The position numbers and the translations under genes were made by a program. This document shows positions 7,425 to 8,341 of a stretch of 8,341 nucleotides of DNA, in pieces. The notes under the pieces are model-generated. The model was not told the DNA's origin and did no database searches. It was given only the letters and a program-made list of their open reading frames with translations. Every line of letters begins with the position of its first letter. Within the stretch, counting starts at the first letter, position 1. The DNA comes from Pseudomonadota bacterium (GTDB taxonomy: Bacteria > Pseudomonadota > Alphaproteobacteria > Reyranellales > Reyranellaceae), in assembly GCA_023436825.1 (NCBI GenBank), contig JAEZHS010000171.1:1-8341 (forward strand). The letters run 5' to 3'.

Positions 7425-8341
7425 TCAAACCCCGGCCTTGGCCTCGATGTCCCGCACGCGCTCGCCGCGCTTGCGCGCACTGGCGCTCTTGAGCTGGCCG
7501 CAGGCGGCGAGGATGTCGCGGCCGCGCGGCGTGCGGATGGGCGCGCTGAGCCCGCCGTCGTTCACGATCTCGGCGAAGCGGTGCATGCGGTTGTTGGAGC
7601 TGCACTCGTAGGGCGCGCCCGGCCACGGGTTGAACGGGATCAGGTTCACCTTGGCGTGGATCGGCTTCAGGATCCGCACCAGCTCGCGGGCATCGGCGTC
7701 GCTGTCGTTGACGCCCTTCAGCATGGCGTACTCGAAGGTGATGCGCCGGCTGTTCCTGGCGCCCGGATAGGCGGCGCACGCGGCCAGCAGCTCGGCGATC
7801 GGCCATTTGCGATTGATCGGCACCAGGGTGTCGCGCACCGCGTCGTTCACCGCATGCAGGGAGACCGCGAGATTGACGTCGAGCGCCTCGCCGACCTTCG
7901 GGATCATCGGCACGACGCCCGAGGTCGAGAGCGTGATGCGCCGGCGTGACAATGCGATGCCCTGTTCGTCCATGACGACCTTCAGCGCCGTCGCCACGTT
8001 GTCGAAATTGTAGAGCGGTTCGCCCATGCCCATCATGACGATGTTGCTGAGCATGCGGGTGGTCTCGGTCGGCGTCGGCCACTCGCTGTAGCTGTCGCGC
8101 GCCACCATGAACTGGCCGACGATCTCGGCCGGGGCGAGGTTGCGCACCAGGGGCTGGGTGCCGGTATGGCAGAAGCTGCAGGTCAGCGTGCAGCCGACCT
8201 GGCTCGACACGCACACCGAGCCGCGATCCTCCTCGGGGATGTTGACGGTCTCGGCCTCGTTGCCGTCGGGGAAGCGCAGCAGCCACTTGCGCGTGCCGTC
8301 GACCGAGCGCTGCTCGGTGACGATCTCGGGCCGCTCGATGA
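7425..8341 (-). CDS. rlmN: Dual-specificity 23S rRNA/tRNA (adenine-C2) methyltransferase RlmN, 5' end outside the window
   Basis: RlmN is a radical SAM enzyme that puts a methyl group on C2 of A2503 in 23S rRNA and A37 of some tRNAs. The visible 304 residues (frame from 8339) carry the radical SAM motif [11 protein letters not shown]. Seven residues before its first Cys is VCVSSQVG, the position of the mechanistic Cys118 of E. coli RlmN. The partner of Cys355 is seen in [12 protein letters not shown], 25 residues from the end. Other family marks are the [12 protein letters not shown] loop, [20 protein letters not shown] and [11 protein letters not shown]. Both catalytic cysteines and the cluster are present, so the enzyme should work. 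About 80-100 N-terminal residues lie beyond the right edge. The stop is 3 bases before the antitoxin GTG. Nearness to argG is, from memory, common in alphaproteobacteria. Confidence 0.95.
   Translation of the reverse strand, partial: IERPEIVTEQRSVDGTRKWLLRFPDGNEAETVNIPEEDRGSVCVSSQVGCTLTCSFCHTGTQPLVRNLAPAEIVGQFMVARDSYSEWPTPTETTRMLSNIVMMGMGEPLYNFDNVATALKVVMDEQGIALSRRRITLSTSGVVPMIPKVGEALDVNLAVSLHAVNDAVRDTLVPINRKWPIAELLAACAAYPGARNSRRITFEYAMLKGVNDSDADARELVRILKPIHAKVNLIPFNPWPGAPYECSSNNRMHRFAEIVNDGGLSAPIRTPRGRDILAACGQLKSASARKRGERVRDIEAKAGV

Noticed and set aside
7044..7949. Plus-strand open frame across vapB and rlmN
   Set aside because: It is opposite two well-recognised genes and has no motif of its own.

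Overview
The window is a GC-rich stretch of bacterial chromosome, most likely from an alphaproteobacterium. The evidence is the PhoR and ArgG sequence style, the closeness of argG and rlmN, and an AbrB/PIN toxin-antitoxin pair of a kind common in that class. The class is inferred by eye from residue patterns; no database was searched. Coding density is very high, and no gap between genes exceeds about 110 bases.

Layout from left to right. Positions 1-172 (minus) hold the C-terminal part of an IS110-family transposase that has lost its 5' end and runs off the window edge. Then comes a long minus-strand run, transcribed right to left: argG (5823 to 4543), a divergent Lgt-like membrane protein (4649 to 3924), a cysteine-rich radical SAM enzyme resembling archaeal tetraether lipid synthase (3939 to 2512), a small two-helix membrane protein (2515 to 2264), a rhomboid protease (2220 to 1564) and a PhoR-like histidine kinase (1555 to 173). 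Neighbouring genes here overlap or are separated by 8 to 43 bases, so they could form one transcription unit. A 110-base divergent promoter region separates argG from a plus-strand SAM-dependent methyltransferase (5934-6959). Next are the decayed remains of a vapC toxin (7177 to 6960), its intact-looking AbrB-type antitoxin (7421 to 7158), and the 3' portion of rlmN (8339 to 7425), which is cut by the right edge.

The most interesting unit is the overlapping trio at 4649-2264. A membrane protein with the Lgt fold signature lacks the catalytic-region His and Asn of true Lgt. It is translationally linked to a radical SAM enzyme whose spacing of extra cysteines matches the tetraether synthase (Tes/COG1964) type, and to a small membrane protein. 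I infer a lipid or membrane-anchor modification system whose substrate is unknown.

Three spots look like recombination scars. The last 20-25 codons of argG have been replaced by out-of-frame sequence from the Lgt-like gene. The vapC toxin carries a one-base deletion plus a large in-frame internal deletion, while its antitoxin survives. The IS110 remnant begins exactly at the phoR stop codon and in the same reading frame.
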